Positions 25,327 through 36,151 of a stretch of 64,000 nucleotides of DNA are shown here, piece by piece; position 1 is the stretch's first letter, and every line of letters begins with the position of its first letter. Origin of the DNA: JASGCL01 sp965203915 (GTDB lineage: Bacteria; Pseudomonadota; Alphaproteobacteria; JASGCL01); assembly GCA_965203915.1 (NCBI GenBank), contig OZ241918.1, positions 558,001 to 622,000 on the forward strand. Direction: 5' to 3'. Made by a program: the position numbers and the translations under genes. The notes under the pieces are model-generated. The model saw nothing but the letters and a program-made list of their open reading frames with translations. It was not told the DNA's origin and ran no database searches.

Positions 25327-28300
25327 ATGGCATATAGTTGGAAAAGCGGGATATTGGGCGGCGTATCGGTGGCCGAAAGCGCGACGGCGGGGACGCCGCT
25401 GGCAACGCTTGTGGCGCAGGATGGCGGGATAGTTGATGCCTTTTATTATACCTTAGGCGGACAGGATTCATCGCTTTTTAACATTGACCTATATGGTCGG
25501 TTATCATTAAAGCAAGCAATAGATTATGATACCACGGGTGGCACTTCATGGTGGCGGACGGCGGACGGGCAATGGCATGCTCCTGACCATCGTTATACGG
25601 TGGTGGTGAATGCTTTTAATGACGCAAATCAGATACAAGCCACGACAACATTCATTTTGACGATGGGCGATGTTAATGAAGCGCCAGTATTCCAATGGCA
25701 ATTGCAACCATTTTGGTCGCCTAATAGCTCGGGATCAGGATGGAATAATTGGAATGCGGCGAGCAACACGATGTTCTTGAACCTTGCTGAAAATATTACG
25801 GCGTCTGGTTTGCAAGTGGCAAAATTTGTAGCGGTGGATCCCGATTTGATGACGCCGTCCAATGTAACCTATGATTTGGTTGGCACCGACGCGGGGTATT
25901 TTAGTATCAACAGTAATGGCGCCCTGATATTAAAATCAAGATTGGATTATGAAGATGGCGTCCATACGGCTAAAAATTACAGCGTTGTTGTGAAGGCGGC
26001 ATCGACCGATGGTGGATCGCTTGCTAGTAGCAACCTAGTGGTGATAAGCCTGGGCAACGTGGATGATAACGCCACAGTGTGGAATGGAATCCCCGCCACG
26101 GGCGTTGCGGTCAATGAAACAGCGGGAATAACCAACACCGTGGTTCGCCCGTCAGTGGAGTCGGTGGCCGATTTCAGGGCGGTTGATGCCGACGGGCAAA
26201 CGGTAAAATATAGTCTGGGTGGTGCAGATTCATGGATGTTTAGCATCGACAGCAATGGGGTATTATATCGAACAAATAATGTGGATTATGAAACAAGCAC
26301 ATCTTGGCGCCCCAGCCATCAATTCTCGGTAACGGTATGGGCATGGGGCGCGGCGAACACTGGCGGCATTGCCAGGGATGGTGCTGGCATCAGCAAATTA
26401 TTCATTCTGACGATTAATAATGTCGATGAACTTGGCACGGGTTTTACATGGGCGCAACAACCGATTGGGGTTAATCAATGGCGCAATGCAGCGAGCGGAC
26501 TCATCACGGTGAACATTAGTGAAAACAACGCGTTGGGTATGGCGGTGGGGCAGTTTGCAGCAACGGACGGCGATGGCGTGGCGGTTACTTACAATTTGAG
26601 TGGCGCGGATGCGGCATATTTTAGCATCAACAACAATGGTGCCCTGACCCTAAAATCAAGTTTAAATTATGAAGATAGCGTTCATACGGCTAAAAATTAC
26701 AGTGTGGTGGTAACGGCGAAGTCGACTGATGTCAGCGCGGCGATTAGCAGCTTGTTTGTATTAAGTTTGCAAGACAACACGAAAGAATTTGTGTGGACCA
26801 ATAACCCAACTGGCGCGTCTATTTCTGAAACGGCGGCGTTGGTGGGGGTTACGGTGGCGGATTTCAATATTGGTGGCGGCACGATAGGCTCGGCCTTTAC
26901 CGAAGGAACGGATTCTGGCTATTGGCTGGTTCAGGGATTTGGCGATGTAGCGCAATTTAATCTTAATCAGCAAACGGGGGCACTAACATTAAGGAGTGCC
27001 CGTGATTATGAAACCGATCATGCTACGCGCCCTGACCATCGGTTCACGGTGGCGGTGGGTGCGTGGCGCGATGGTGGTGGGGAGGTTAGCCAAGTGTTTG
27101 TGTTAACGGTGGCTAATGTTAATGAACCACCCGTTTGGTCAACCACCCCGCTCGGCACCAAATTATTGGTGGAGGCTGACGGCGCAACATTTAATTATAC
27201 CGACCCCTTTACTATTCCTACTTCTCACGGCACGACTGTTGGTAATATTAGTCCTAGCACCTTCACCAATTATGCCAATGGTGCTGTGGTGACGGTGCCG
27301 TTCGATGTTGGTGTGTCTACCAGTTATGCGGGCATTACCTATGGTAATGCCTATATATTCTACCGCGTGGCGGGCGATAGCACGATACATGAAGCCCAGG
27401 GCGGCGTTACATTTGCCAAGGGAACAAAATTAACCGCCTTCCAAATTGGTTTGAAAAACGTTCAAAATGGTAGCGTTGTTTATCAATTTTTTTCGAATGA
27501 TTTTGTGGCACCATTGAATGACCCTGGGCGGTTTAATGTTGCGGGTGGTATTGTGGCTACCTTCGCCGCCGTAGACCAGGAGGGGGACGGCTTGCAATAT
27601 TCGGTGACGGGCACCGACGCCAGCCGTTTTATTATTGATGGTAATGGCAAATTGATATTAACCCAGTCGCTGGATTATGAAGCGGCGGGCGGCGCGAATT
27701 ACAGTGTGGTTGTGGTGGCGACCGCAAACGGGGGGGTGGCAATCAGTCAAAATTTTATTCTGTCATTGGGTAACAGCAACGATGAATTTGCTTGGTCGGG
27801 AACGCAAACCGCTGGGGTTTCGTTGTTGGAATTAACGGGAACCCAGGTCGTAACCGCCAGGGCATTGGCAACCTTCACCGCTTATGATTCCGACGCCAAT
27901 ACTGGTTACACACCACACAGCGGCGCGGGTTTTGTTAGTTATGTGTTGGATGGGACTAAACTGGATTCAAAATATTTCACCATCAACAAAGACACGGGGG
28001 TTTTAAGTTTCATTTCGGCGGTTGACGGCGAAAATGGCCATGGCCAATTATACAGCATTACCATTTGGGCAAATGAAATTAATCAAACATTGGGCACGCC
28101 ATGGATAAGTCGAAATTTTGTGTTAACCGTCGGCGATGTTGAGGAATCGCCCATTGCATGGCAAAATTCAAACAGCCACCCCATGACCGGCACCTTGGTC
28201 GAAAGTTATAATGAACTCCAACATATTAATCAGGGAGGTATTTACCCGATTGATTTAATCATTCCCGTGTCGCCATTTACTGATTGGCAGGATATAGGTG

Positions 28301-31300
28301 GTGAAGAGGGGTCTTGGTCTTACAGCCCGCCACTATATGCCAATGGTTACAGCATCACATTGCCATTTGACTTGGTTATTTTGGGTGATAATTTTCAGGA
28401 TCGTTTAAGGCAGCTTATAATTAGGAACAGCGATGGCAGCATCACGACAAGGGGCAACATAGGGGATAGAATAGGTATCCAACCTTCATCTCCTTACGCC
28501 TATACCGTGGCCGCAGGATCGGTGATTGTGGGCTATGGGACATATTCTGCTTCGTGGGGGGCGTATATAAAGAATCGTAACTTCGACATTAATGTTTCCA
28601 AAACCGACCAACGTATTGTAACATTGGCTGGCGGGGTTGATGCTTTGGTGCCCGTTACCGCCTCGCAAAATTTCTTCTTCACCGCCACCGATAGCGATGT
28701 CAGCAATATAATTTATTCGGTCAGCGGCACCGAAGCCGCCAATTTCACCGTGGCAAGCGACGTCGGTGGTAAGGGTATTGGCAAATTAACATATGTGGGC
28801 AGTTTGGATTACGAAACCACCAGCCACACCCACACGGTCACTGTGGTGGCAACGTCGGGCAATAATAAGGTAACCCAATTGTTTATATTGTCGGTCACGG
28901 GTTTGAACGACGAAGCGGCGGTTTGGACCAGCAGCAGTGCCAATGGCGCAATTTCAGAAAATAACGTGGCGGGGGTTGCGTTGGCAACATTCTTGGCCAC
29001 CGACCCCGATGGCGCGGGCGTAACATATTCGTTGAGCGGCACCGACGCCAATTTGTTCAGTTTGTCTTCCAGCGGCGGTGGGTTGCAGCTTATATCGGCG
29101 TTGAATTATGAAGGAACATACAATGGCCACAATGGTCATGTATTCAGCGTTATTGTGAATGCGTGGGGCACGGCGGGCGGCGCGGTGTGGGGTTTTGGTC
29201 TGGCGACAACCAAATTGTTCGTGTTGTCGTTGGGTAATGTTAATGAATTCGCCACGGGTTTTGCATGGGCGCAACAACCGTTGCCCCAGGCGCAATATAG
29301 CCAAGGGGTGTCGGCCCAAGGTTGGAGTGCAGCGAGCAGCACGATGGTTGCGAATATCAATGAAAATAACACGGCGGGCATGACGGTGGCACAATTTTTG
29401 GCCACCGACGGCGACACCGTGCCCGTAACCTATAGCCTGAGCGGTGTTGATGCGGGATTTTTTGATATTAATGGTAATGGCGCCCTGACCTTAAAATCAA
29501 GCCTGGATTATGAAAGCACCCATGTGGGTAAAAATTACAGCGTGGTGGTAACAGCAACATCGACCGATGGTAGCCCCGCGGTCAGTAGTTTGTTCGTGGT
29601 GTCGTTGGGTAATGTGGATGATAATGCCACGGTGTGGAGTGGAACCCCTGTCACGGGCGTAGCGGTCAATGAAACAGCGGGCATAACCAATACCGTGGTT
29701 CTTTCAACGCGGGTGTCGCTGGCCGATTTCAGGGCGATTGATGGCGACGGGCAAACGGTAAAATATAGTCTGGCGGGTGACACAGCGGGTATGTTTAGCA
29801 TCGACAGCAATGGGGTATTATATCGGACGCGTAATGTGGATTATGAAACAAGCCAACATCAATTCTCTGTAACGGTATGGGCATGGGGCGCGGCAAACAC
29901 TGATGGCATTGCCAACGATGGTGCTGGTATCAACAAATTATTCATCCTGACGATTAATAATGTGAATGAATTCGGCACTGGCTTTACATGGGCGCAACAA
30001 CCGATAGGGGTTAATCAATGGCGCAATGGGGCGAGCGGTCTCATCACGGTGGGTGTTAGTGAAAACAACGCGATGGGTATGGCGGTGGGGCAGTTTGCAG
30101 CAACCGACGGCGACCAAGTGGCGGTTACTTACAATTTGGGCGGCACCGATGCGGCATATTTTAGCATCAACAACAATGGTGCTCTAACCTTAAAATCAAG
30201 CCTGGATTATGAAAGCACCCACGTGGGTAAAAATTATAGCGTGGTGGTAACAGCAACATCGACCGATGGTAGCCCCGCGGTCAGTAGTTTGTTCGTGGTG
30301 TCGTTGGGTAATGTGGATGATAATGCCACGGTGTGGAGTGGAACCCCCGCCACGGGCGTAGCGGTCAATGAAACAGCGGGCATAACCAATACCGTGGTTC
30401 TTTCAACGCGGGTGTCGCTGGCCGATTTCAGGGCGATTGATGCCGACGGGCAAACGGTAAAATATAGTCTGGCGGGTGATACAGCGGGTATGTTTAGCAT
30501 CGACAGCAATGGGGTATTATATCGGACGCGTAATGTGGATTATGAAACAAGCCAACATCAATTCTCTGTAACGGTATGGGCATGGGGCGCGGCAAACACT
30601 GATGGCATTGCCAACGATGGTGCTGGTATCAACAAATTATTCATCCTGACGATTAATAACGTGAATGAACTTGGCACGGGCTTTACATGGGCGCAACAAC
30701 CGATTGGGACTAATCAATGGCGCAATGGGGCGAGCGGGCTCGTCACGGTGGGTGTTAATGAAAACAACGCGATGGGTATGGCGGTGGGGCAGTTTGCAGC
30801 AACCGACGGCGACCAAGTGGCGGTTACTTACAATTTGGGCGGCACCGATGCGGCATATTTTAGCATCAACAACAATGGTGCTCTAACCTTAAAATCAAGC
30901 CTGGATTATGAAAGCACCCACGTGGGTAAAAATTATAGCGTGGTGGTAACAGCAACATCGACCGATGGTAGCCCCGCGGTCAGTAGTTTGTTCGTGGTGT
31001 CGTTGGGTAATGTGGATGATAATGCCACGGTGTGGAGTGGAACCCCCGCCACGGGCGTAGCGGTCAATGAAACAGCGGGCATAACCAATACCGTGGTTCT
31101 TTCAACGCGGGTGTCGCTGGCCGATTTCAGGGCGATTGATGGCGACGGGCAAACGGTAAAATATAGTCTGGCGGGTGACACAGCGGGTATGTTTAGCATC
31201 GACAGCAATGGGGTATTATATCGGACGCGTAATGTGGATTATGAAACAAGCCAACATCAATTCTCTGTAACGGTATGGGCATGGGGCGCGGCAAACACTG

Positions 31301-34300
31301 ATGGCATTGCCAACGATGGTGCTGGTATCAACAAATTATTCATCCTGACGATTAATAACGTGAATGAACTTGGCACGGGCTTTACATGGGCGCAACAACC
31401 GATAGGGGTTAATCAATGGCGCAATGGGGCGAGCGGTCTCATCACGGTGGGTGTTAGTGAAAACAACGCGATGGGTATGGCGGTGGGGCAGTTTGCAGCA
31501 ACCGACGGCGACGGGGTATCTGTTACTTACAGTTTGAGTGGCGCCGATGCGGGGAATTTTAGCATCAACAACAATGGTGCCCTGACCTTGAAATCAAGCC
31601 TGGATTATGAAAGTCGCGTGGGTAAAAATTACAGCGTGGTGGTAACAGCAACATCGACCGATGGCAGCCCCGCGGTCAGCAGTTTGTTCGTTGTAAGTTT
31701 GCAAGACAGCGTCAAAGAATTTGTGTGGACCAATAACCCAAGCGGCGCGTCTATTTCTGAAACGGCGGCGTTGGTGGGGGCTACGGTGGCGGATTTCAAT
31801 ATTGGTGGCGGTGCGGGCGGCACGGCCTTTACCGAAGGAACAGGTTCTGGCTATTGGCTGGTTCAGGGATTTGGCGATGTAGCGCAATTTAATCTTAATC
31901 AGCAAACGGGGGTTCTAACATTAAGGGGTGCCCGTGATTATGAAACGGATCATGCTGGACGCCCTGACCATCGGTTTTCGGTGGCGGTGGGTGCGTGGCG
32001 CGATGGCGGTGGAGAGGTTAGCCATGTATTTGTTTTAACGGTGACCGATGCTAATGAAGCAATGGCGTTCCAATGGCAAGCCCAGCCCTTGTCTAATGCG
32101 CAATATAGCCAGGGGGTTAACCTTGGGTGGAGTGGGGCAAGCAGCACGATAGTTGCGAATATTAGCGAAAGTATAACGGTTGGTGGGTTGCAAGTGGCAA
32201 AATTCAAAGGCGTTGACGCTGATATTGGGGTTTATGTTACCTATAACCTGGGCGGCACCGATGCGACCTATTTCAGCATCGACACCAACGGGCGTTTGTA
32301 TTTGGCATCGAATTTGGATTATGAAAGCACTCATGTAGGTAAAAATTATAGCGTGGTGGTCACGGCGAAATCGACCGATGGTAGTGCGGCGATTAGCAAC
32401 ATGGTGGTGATAAGCCTGAGCAATGTGGATGATAATGCCACGGCGTGGAGTGGAACCCCTGTCACGGGCGTAGCGGTCAATGAAACAGCGGGCATAACCA
32501 ATACCGTGGTTCTTTCAACGCGGGTGTCGCTGGCCGATTTCAGGGCGATTGATGGCGACGGGCAAACGGTAAAATATAGTCTGGTGGGTGACACAGCGGG
32601 TATGTTTAGCATCGACAGCAATGGGGTATTATATCGGACGCGTAATGCGGATTATGAAACAAGCCAACGTCAATTCTCGGTAACGGTATGGGCATGGGGC
32701 GCGGCAAACACCGGGGGCATTGCCAACGATGGTGCTGGTATCAACAAATTATTCATCCTGACGATTAATAATGTGAATGACGGCGCAACCAATTTTACAT
32801 GGGCGCAACAACCGATTGGGGCTAATCAATGGCGCAATGGGGCGAGCGGTCTCATCACGGTGGGTGTTAATGAAAACAACGCGATTGGTATGGCGGTGGG
32901 GCAGTTTGCAGCAACCGATGGCGATCAAGTGGCGGTTACTTACAATTTGGGCGGCACCGATGCGGCATATTTTAGCATCAACAACAATGGTGCTCTAACC
33001 TTAAAATCAAGTTTAAATTATGAAGATAGCGTTCATACGGCGAAAAATTATAGCGTGGTGGTAACGGCAACATCGACCGATGGCAGCCCCGCGGTCAGCA
33101 GTTTGTTCGTGGTGTCGTTGGGTAATGTGGATGATAATGCCACGGTGTGGAGTGGAACCCCCGCCACGGGCGTAGCGGTCAATGAAACAGCGGGCATAAC
33201 CAATACCGTGGTTCTTTCAACGCGGGTGTCGCTGGCCGATTTCAGGGCGATTGATGCCGACGGGCAAACGGTAAAATATAGTCTGGCGGGTGATACAGCG
33301 GGTATGTTTAGCATCGACAGCAATGGGGTATTATATCGGACGCGTAATGTGGATTATGAAACAAGCCAACATCAATTCTCTGTAACGGTATGGGCATGGG
33401 GCGCGGCAAACACTGATGGCATTGCCAACGATGGTGCTGGTATCAACAAATTATTCATCCTGACGATTAATAGTGTGAATGAACTTGGCACTGGCTTTAC
33501 ATGGGCGCAACAACCGATTGGGACTAATCAATGGCGCAATGGGGCGAGCGGTCTCGTCACGGTGGGTGTTAATGAAAACAACGCGATTGGTATGGCGGTG
33601 GGGCAGTTTGCAGCAACCGACGGCGATCAAGTGGCGGTTACTTACAATTTGGGCGGCACCGATGCGGCATATTTTAGCATCAACAACAATGGCGCCCTGA
33701 CCTTAAAATCAAGCCTGGATTATGAAGATGGTGTCCATACGGCGAAAAATTACAGCGTGGTGGTAACAGCAACATCGACCGATGGTAGCCCCGCGGTCAG
33801 CAGTTTGTTCGTGGTGTCGTTGGGTAATGTGGATGATAATGCCACGGTGTGGAGTGGAACCCCCGCCACGGGCGTAGCGGTCAATGAAACAGCGGGCATA
33901 ACCAATACCGTGGTTCTTTCAACGCGGGTGTCGCTGGCCGATTTCAGGGCGATTGATGGCGACGGGCAAACGGTAAAATATAGTCTGGCGGGTGACACAG
34001 CGGGTATGTTTAGCATCGACAGCAATGGGGTATTATATCGGACGCGTAATGTGGATTATGAAACAAGCCAACATCAATTCTCTGTAACGGTATGGGCATG
34101 GGGCGCGGCAAACACTGATGGCATTGCCAACGATGGTGCTGGTATCAACAAATTATTCATCCTGACGATTAATAATGTGAATGAATTCGGCACTGGCTTT
34201 ACATGGGCGCAACAACCGATTGGGACTAATCAATGGCGCAATGGGGCGAGCGGGCTCGTCACGGTGGGTGTTAATGAAAACAACGCGATTGGTATGGCGG

Positions 34301-35781
34301 TGGGGCAGTTTGCAGCAACCGACGGCGACCAAGTGGCGGTTACTTACAATTTGGGCGGCACCGATGCGGCATATTTTAGCATCAACAACAATGGCGCCCT
34401 GACCTTAAAATCAAGCCTGGATTATGAAAGCACCCACGTGGGTAAAAATTACAGCGTGGTGGTAACAGCAACATCGACCGATGGCAGCCCCGCGGTCAGC
34501 AGTTTGTTCGTGGTGTCGTTGGGTAATGTGGATGATAATGCCACGGCGTGGAGTTCAACCCCCGCCACAGGCATCGCGATTGATGAAAAGGCAGGAATAA
34601 TCAATAGCGTCGCTCTTGGCGTGCTAGCTTCGGTTGCGAATTTCAAGGCACTTGATGCCGATGGTCAAACGGTAACCTATAGCTTGGATGGGGCGGATAA
34701 ATGGATGTTCAGCATAGACAGCAATGGGGTATTATACCGAACAAATGATGTGGATTATGAAACAAGCACTTCTTGGCGCCCCAGCCATCAATTTTCGGTA
34801 ACGGTGTGGGCGTGGGGCGCGGCAAACAGCGGTGGTATCGTTAACGGTGGTGCTGGCATCAGTAAATTGTTTGTGTTGACTATTAATAATATTAGTGAAC
34901 CAACTAATTTTTCTAGCACACCAAGCACGGGTATCGCCGTTAACGAAAACAATGTCGTGGGATTAACGGTGGGTAGTTTCCGCGCGATTGATGGTGACGG
35001 GGCGGCGGTAACATATAGCCTTGGCGGCACCGATGCGACATACTTCAGTATTGATACGAATGGTAATTTAAAATTAAGATCAATTTTGGATTTTGAAGAT
35101 GCGAATCATACAGCCCATAATTACAGCGTGGTGGTGCAGGCAACATCGACCGATGGCGGTGCCACGATTAGCAGCGCGTTTGTGTTGTCGTTGGGTAATG
35201 TTGCGGGGGCAAACCATGCCGACCACACGGCTTACATCGACGGCACCACGGCGACCCATGTGGTGAATGTGGGTGGCATTATTGGCCATGGCGAATCGGG
35301 CAATATTGATTATGCCAATGTGCAATTCCATGGCGTTAATTACACCGACAAAGTTATTACGCACAATGTTGCCCCCGATGGTTTACAATCAACCATGGTG
35401 GATTATGTGTCGCGTGGCATTAGCGATCTGGAATCTTTACGAATAAGTTTCAACGGCTTCACCGATACCGATGGCAGCAAACGTAACCATTGGTTCTTCG
35501 TCCAGGATGATGCAACCGACAACAGCGGGCATATTGTGTTCGATGCCGATGGCCAGAATGTAAACCTGCATAGTTTTGCTAATGGCGGCGGTTTAGCAAC
35601 TGCTGACCAAATCAACCTGCTTGCTGGTTCGAACTACGGCATTGACGGCGACTTCGCCAAACCAACCGACTTGAATTTGAACTTGGCTTCCGACCTATTG
35701 CACCAAAACATCGCGGGGGCATTGACCTTCGACCAATTCCTCGCCCTCCTCGGCGGCAGCCAGCATATCAGCTTTGTTTAA
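25327..35781 (+). CDS. giant cadherin-repeat protein 2 (3484 aa)
   Basis: Same family and ends as giant protein 1, with about 26 cadherin-like repeats. The layout differs: the two non-repeat inserts come early, at about residues 613-738 and 958-1101, and the long array of 233-residue pairs follows. The head has its own sequence after residue 110 (DVNEAPVFQWQLQPFW), unlike genes 1 and 3. Bases 28681-29197 match gene 1 23181-23697 almost exactly. From about 28845 to the end it matches giant gene 3 apart from unit number. No signal peptide and no cysteine seen. The Shine-Dalgarno region is AGCGA where gene 1 has AGGGA, so initiation may be weaker. The start is fixed by homology across all copies. 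Confidence 0.88.
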   Translation: MAYSWKSGILGGVSVAESATAGTPLATLVAQDGGIVDAFYYTLGGQDSSLFNIDLYGRLSLKQAIDYDTTGGTSWWRTADGQWHAPDHRYTVVVNAFNDANQIQATTTFILTMGDVNEAPVFQWQLQPFWSPNSSGSGWNNWNAASNTMFLNLAENITASGLQVAKFVAVDPDLMTPSNVTYDLVGTDAGYFSINSNGALILKSRLDYEDGVHTAKNYSVVVKAASTDGGSLASSNLVVISLGNVDDNATVWNGIPATGVAVNETAGITNTVVRPSVESVADFRAVDADGQTVKYSLGGADSWMFSIDSNGVLYRTNNVDYETSTSWRPSHQFSVTVWAWGAANTGGIARDGAGISKLFILTINNVDELGTGFTWAQQPIGVNQWRNAASGLITVNISENNALGMAVGQFAATDGDGVAVTYNLSGADAAYFSINNNGALTLKSSLNYEDSVHTAKNYSVVVTAKSTDVSAAISSLFVLSLQDNTKEFVWTNNPTGASISETAALVGVTVADFNIGGGTIGSAFTEGTDSGYWLVQGFGDVAQFNLNQQTGALTLRSARDYETDHATRPDHRFTVAVGAWRDGGGEVSQVFVLTVANVNEPPVWSTTPLGTKLLVEADGATFNYTDPFTIPTSHGTTVGNISPSTFTNYANGAVVTVPFDVGVSTSYAGITYGNAYIFYRVAGDSTIHEAQGGVTFAKGTKLTAFQIGLKNVQNGSVVYQFFSNDFVAPLNDPGRFNVAGGIVATFAAVDQEGDGLQYSVTGTDASRFIIDGNGKLILTQSLDYEAAGGANYSVVVVATANGGVAISQNFILSLGNSNDEFAWSGTQTAGVSLLELTGTQVVTARALATFTAYDSDANTGYTPHSGAGFVSYVLDGTKLDSKYFTINKDTGVLSFISAVDGENGHGQLYSITIWANEINQTLGTPWISRNFVLTVGDVEESPIAWQNSNSHPMTGTLVESYNELQHINQGGIYPIDLIIPVSPFTDWQDIGGEEGSWSYSPPLYANGYSITLPFDLVILGDNFQDRLRQLIIRNSDGSITTRGNIGDRIGIQPSSPYAYTVAAGSVIVGYGTYSASWGAYIKNRNFDINVSKTDQRIVTLAGGVDALVPVTASQNFFFTATDSDVSNIIYSVSGTEAANFTVASDVGGKGIGKLTYVGSLDYETTSHTHTVTVVATSGNNKVTQLFILSVTGLNDEAAVWTSSSANGAISENNVAGVALATFLATDPDGAGVTYSLSGTDANLFSLSSSGGGLQLISALNYEGTYNGHNGHVFSVIVNAWGTAGGAVWGFGLATTKLFVLSLGNVNEFATGFAWAQQPLPQAQYSQGVSAQGWSAASSTMVANINENNTAGMTVAQFLATDGDTVPVTYSLSGVDAGFFDINGNGALTLKSSLDYESTHVGKNYSVVVTATSTDGSPAVSSLFVVSLGNVDDNATVWSGTPVTGVAVNETAGITNTVVLSTRVSLADFRAIDGDGQTVKYSLAGDTAGMFSIDSNGVLYRTRNVDYETSQHQFSVTVWAWGAANTDGIANDGAGINKLFILTINNVNEFGTGFTWAQQPIGVNQWRNGASGLITVGVSENNAMGMAVGQFAATDGDQVAVTYNLGGTDAAYFSINNNGALTLKSSLDYESTHVGKNYSVVVTATSTDGSPAVSSLFVVSLGNVDDNATVWSGTPATGVAVNETAGITNTVVLSTRVSLADFRAIDADGQTVKYSLAGDTAGMFSIDSNGVLYRTRNVDYETSQHQFSVTVWAWGAANTDGIANDGAGINKLFILTINNVNELGTGFTWAQQPIGTNQWRNGASGLVTVGVNENNAMGMAVGQFAATDGDQVAVTYNLGGTDAAYFSINNNGALTLKSSLDYESTHVGKNYSVVVTATSTDGSPAVSSLFVVSLGNVDDNATVWSGTPATGVAVNETAGITNTVVLSTRVSLADFRAIDGDGQTVKYSLAGDTAGMFSIDSNGVLYRTRNVDYETSQHQFSVTVWAWGAANTDGIANDGAGINKLFILTINNVNELGTGFTWAQQPIGVNQWRNGASGLITVGVSENNAMGMAVGQFAATDGDGVSVTYSLSGADAGNFSINNNGALTLKSSLDYESRVGKNYSVVVTATSTDGSPAVSSLFVVSLQDSVKEFVWTNNPSGASISETAALVGATVADFNIGGGAGGTAFTEGTGSGYWLVQGFGDVAQFNLNQQTGVLTLRGARDYETDHAGRPDHRFSVAVGAWRDGGGEVSHVFVLTVTDANEAMAFQWQAQPLSNAQYSQGVNLGWSGASSTIVANISESITVGGLQVAKFKGVDADIGVYVTYNLGGTDATYFSIDTNGRLYLASNLDYESTHVGKNYSVVVTAKSTDGSAAISNMVVISLSNVDDNATAWSGTPVTGVAVNETAGITNTVVLSTRVSLADFRAIDGDGQTVKYSLVGDTAGMFSIDSNGVLYRTRNADYETSQRQFSVTVWAWGAANTGGIANDGAGINKLFILTINNVNDGATNFTWAQQPIGANQWRNGASGLITVGVNENNAIGMAVGQFAATDGDQVAVTYNLGGTDAAYFSINNNGALTLKSSLNYEDSVHTAKNYSVVVTATSTDGSPAVSSLFVVSLGNVDDNATVWSGTPATGVAVNETAGITNTVVLSTRVSLADFRAIDADGQTVKYSLAGDTAGMFSIDSNGVLYRTRNVDYETSQHQFSVTVWAWGAANTDGIANDGAGINKLFILTINSVNELGTGFTWAQQPIGTNQWRNGASGLVTVGVNENNAIGMAVGQFAATDGDQVAVTYNLGGTDAAYFSINNNGALTLKSSLDYEDGVHTAKNYSVVVTATSTDGSPAVSSLFVVSLGNVDDNATVWSGTPATGVAVNETAGITNTVVLSTRVSLADFRAIDGDGQTVKYSLAGDTAGMFSIDSNGVLYRTRNVDYETSQHQFSVTVWAWGAANTDGIANDGAGINKLFILTINNVNEFGTGFTWAQQPIGTNQWRNGASGLVTVGVNENNAIGMAVGQFAATDGDQVAVTYNLGGTDAAYFSINNNGALTLKSSLDYESTHVGKNYSVVVTATSTDGSPAVSSLFVVSLGNVDDNATAWSSTPATGIAIDEKAGIINSVALGVLASVANFKALDADGQTVTYSLDGADKWMFSIDSNGVLYRTNDVDYETSTSWRPSHQFSVTVWAWGAANSGGIVNGGAGISKLFVLTINNISEPTNFSSTPSTGIAVNENNVVGLTVGSFRAIDGDGAAVTYSLGGTDATYFSIDTNGNLKLRSILDFEDANHTAHNYSVVVQATSTDGGATISSAFVLSLGNVAGANHADHTAYIDGTTATHVVNVGGIIGHGESGNIDYANVQFHGVNYTDKVITHNVAPDGLQSTMVDYVSRGISDLESLRISFNGFTDTDGSKRNHWFFVQDDATDNSGHIVFDADGQNVNLHSFANGGGLATADQINLLAGSNYGIDGDFAKPTDLNLNLASDLLHQNIAGALTFDQFLALLGGSQHISFV
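29983..31380 (+). repeat. 699-bp unit array A of giant gene 2 (two exact units)
   Basis: The landmark TTTACATGGGCGCAACAACC occurs at 29983, 30682 and 31381, 699 bases apart. The corresponding block of giant genes 3 and 4 has four units. Confidence 0.9.
32794..34899 (+). repeat. 702-bp unit array B of giant gene 2
   Basis: Landmarks at 32794, 33496 and 34198 give two 702-base units, followed by a diverged pair. The extra codon relative to 699 comes from an EDSVHTAKNY or EDGVHTAKNY variant in place of ESTHVGKNY. Confidence 0.85.
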
Positions 35782-35801
35782 GCTGATAGGAATTTTTATT
35801 T
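35766..35801 (+). terminator. intrinsic terminator overlapping the stop of giant gene 2
   Basis: Same 9-bp stem and T-rich tail as at the end of giant gene 1; the stop codon is 35779-35781. Confidence 0.7.
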
Positions 35802-36151
35802 AGGCTGATATGGATTGATGGGTGATTCGCCACGGCGCCACCATCGAAATATAGTTTAAGGGGGTGATTCGCTTCAAAAACCCATGTTGGGAGGTCATTT
35901 TTACCCATTTATTATCATTATTTATCAATAAAAAATGATTTTTAACAGTGTAATTTAATATTTAGGATTAAAAAAGGCTAAAAGACACATAAAACCCTAA
36001 AAAAAAACAAAAAAAACCTTAAAAAACAAAAAAATCCTTGACGCAACGCATAAAAATTATTATAAATCTCTGTAGGTTAGATTAGTAAGAGTTAAATTAT
36101 ATTTTTTTGTGATAGGAAAAACATAGGGAAAGAATTTTTATAGCGACAAGC
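35782..36151. repeat. 370-bp intergenic spacer, copy 2
   Basis: Matches 24957-25326 throughout by reading. It holds the promoter of giant gene 3 and no gene. Confidence 0.92.
36038..36066 (+). promoter_or_regulatory. promoter of giant gene 3
   Basis: TTGACG (36038-36043), 17 bases, TATAAA (36061-36066), identical to the promoter of giant gene 2. Confidence 0.75.
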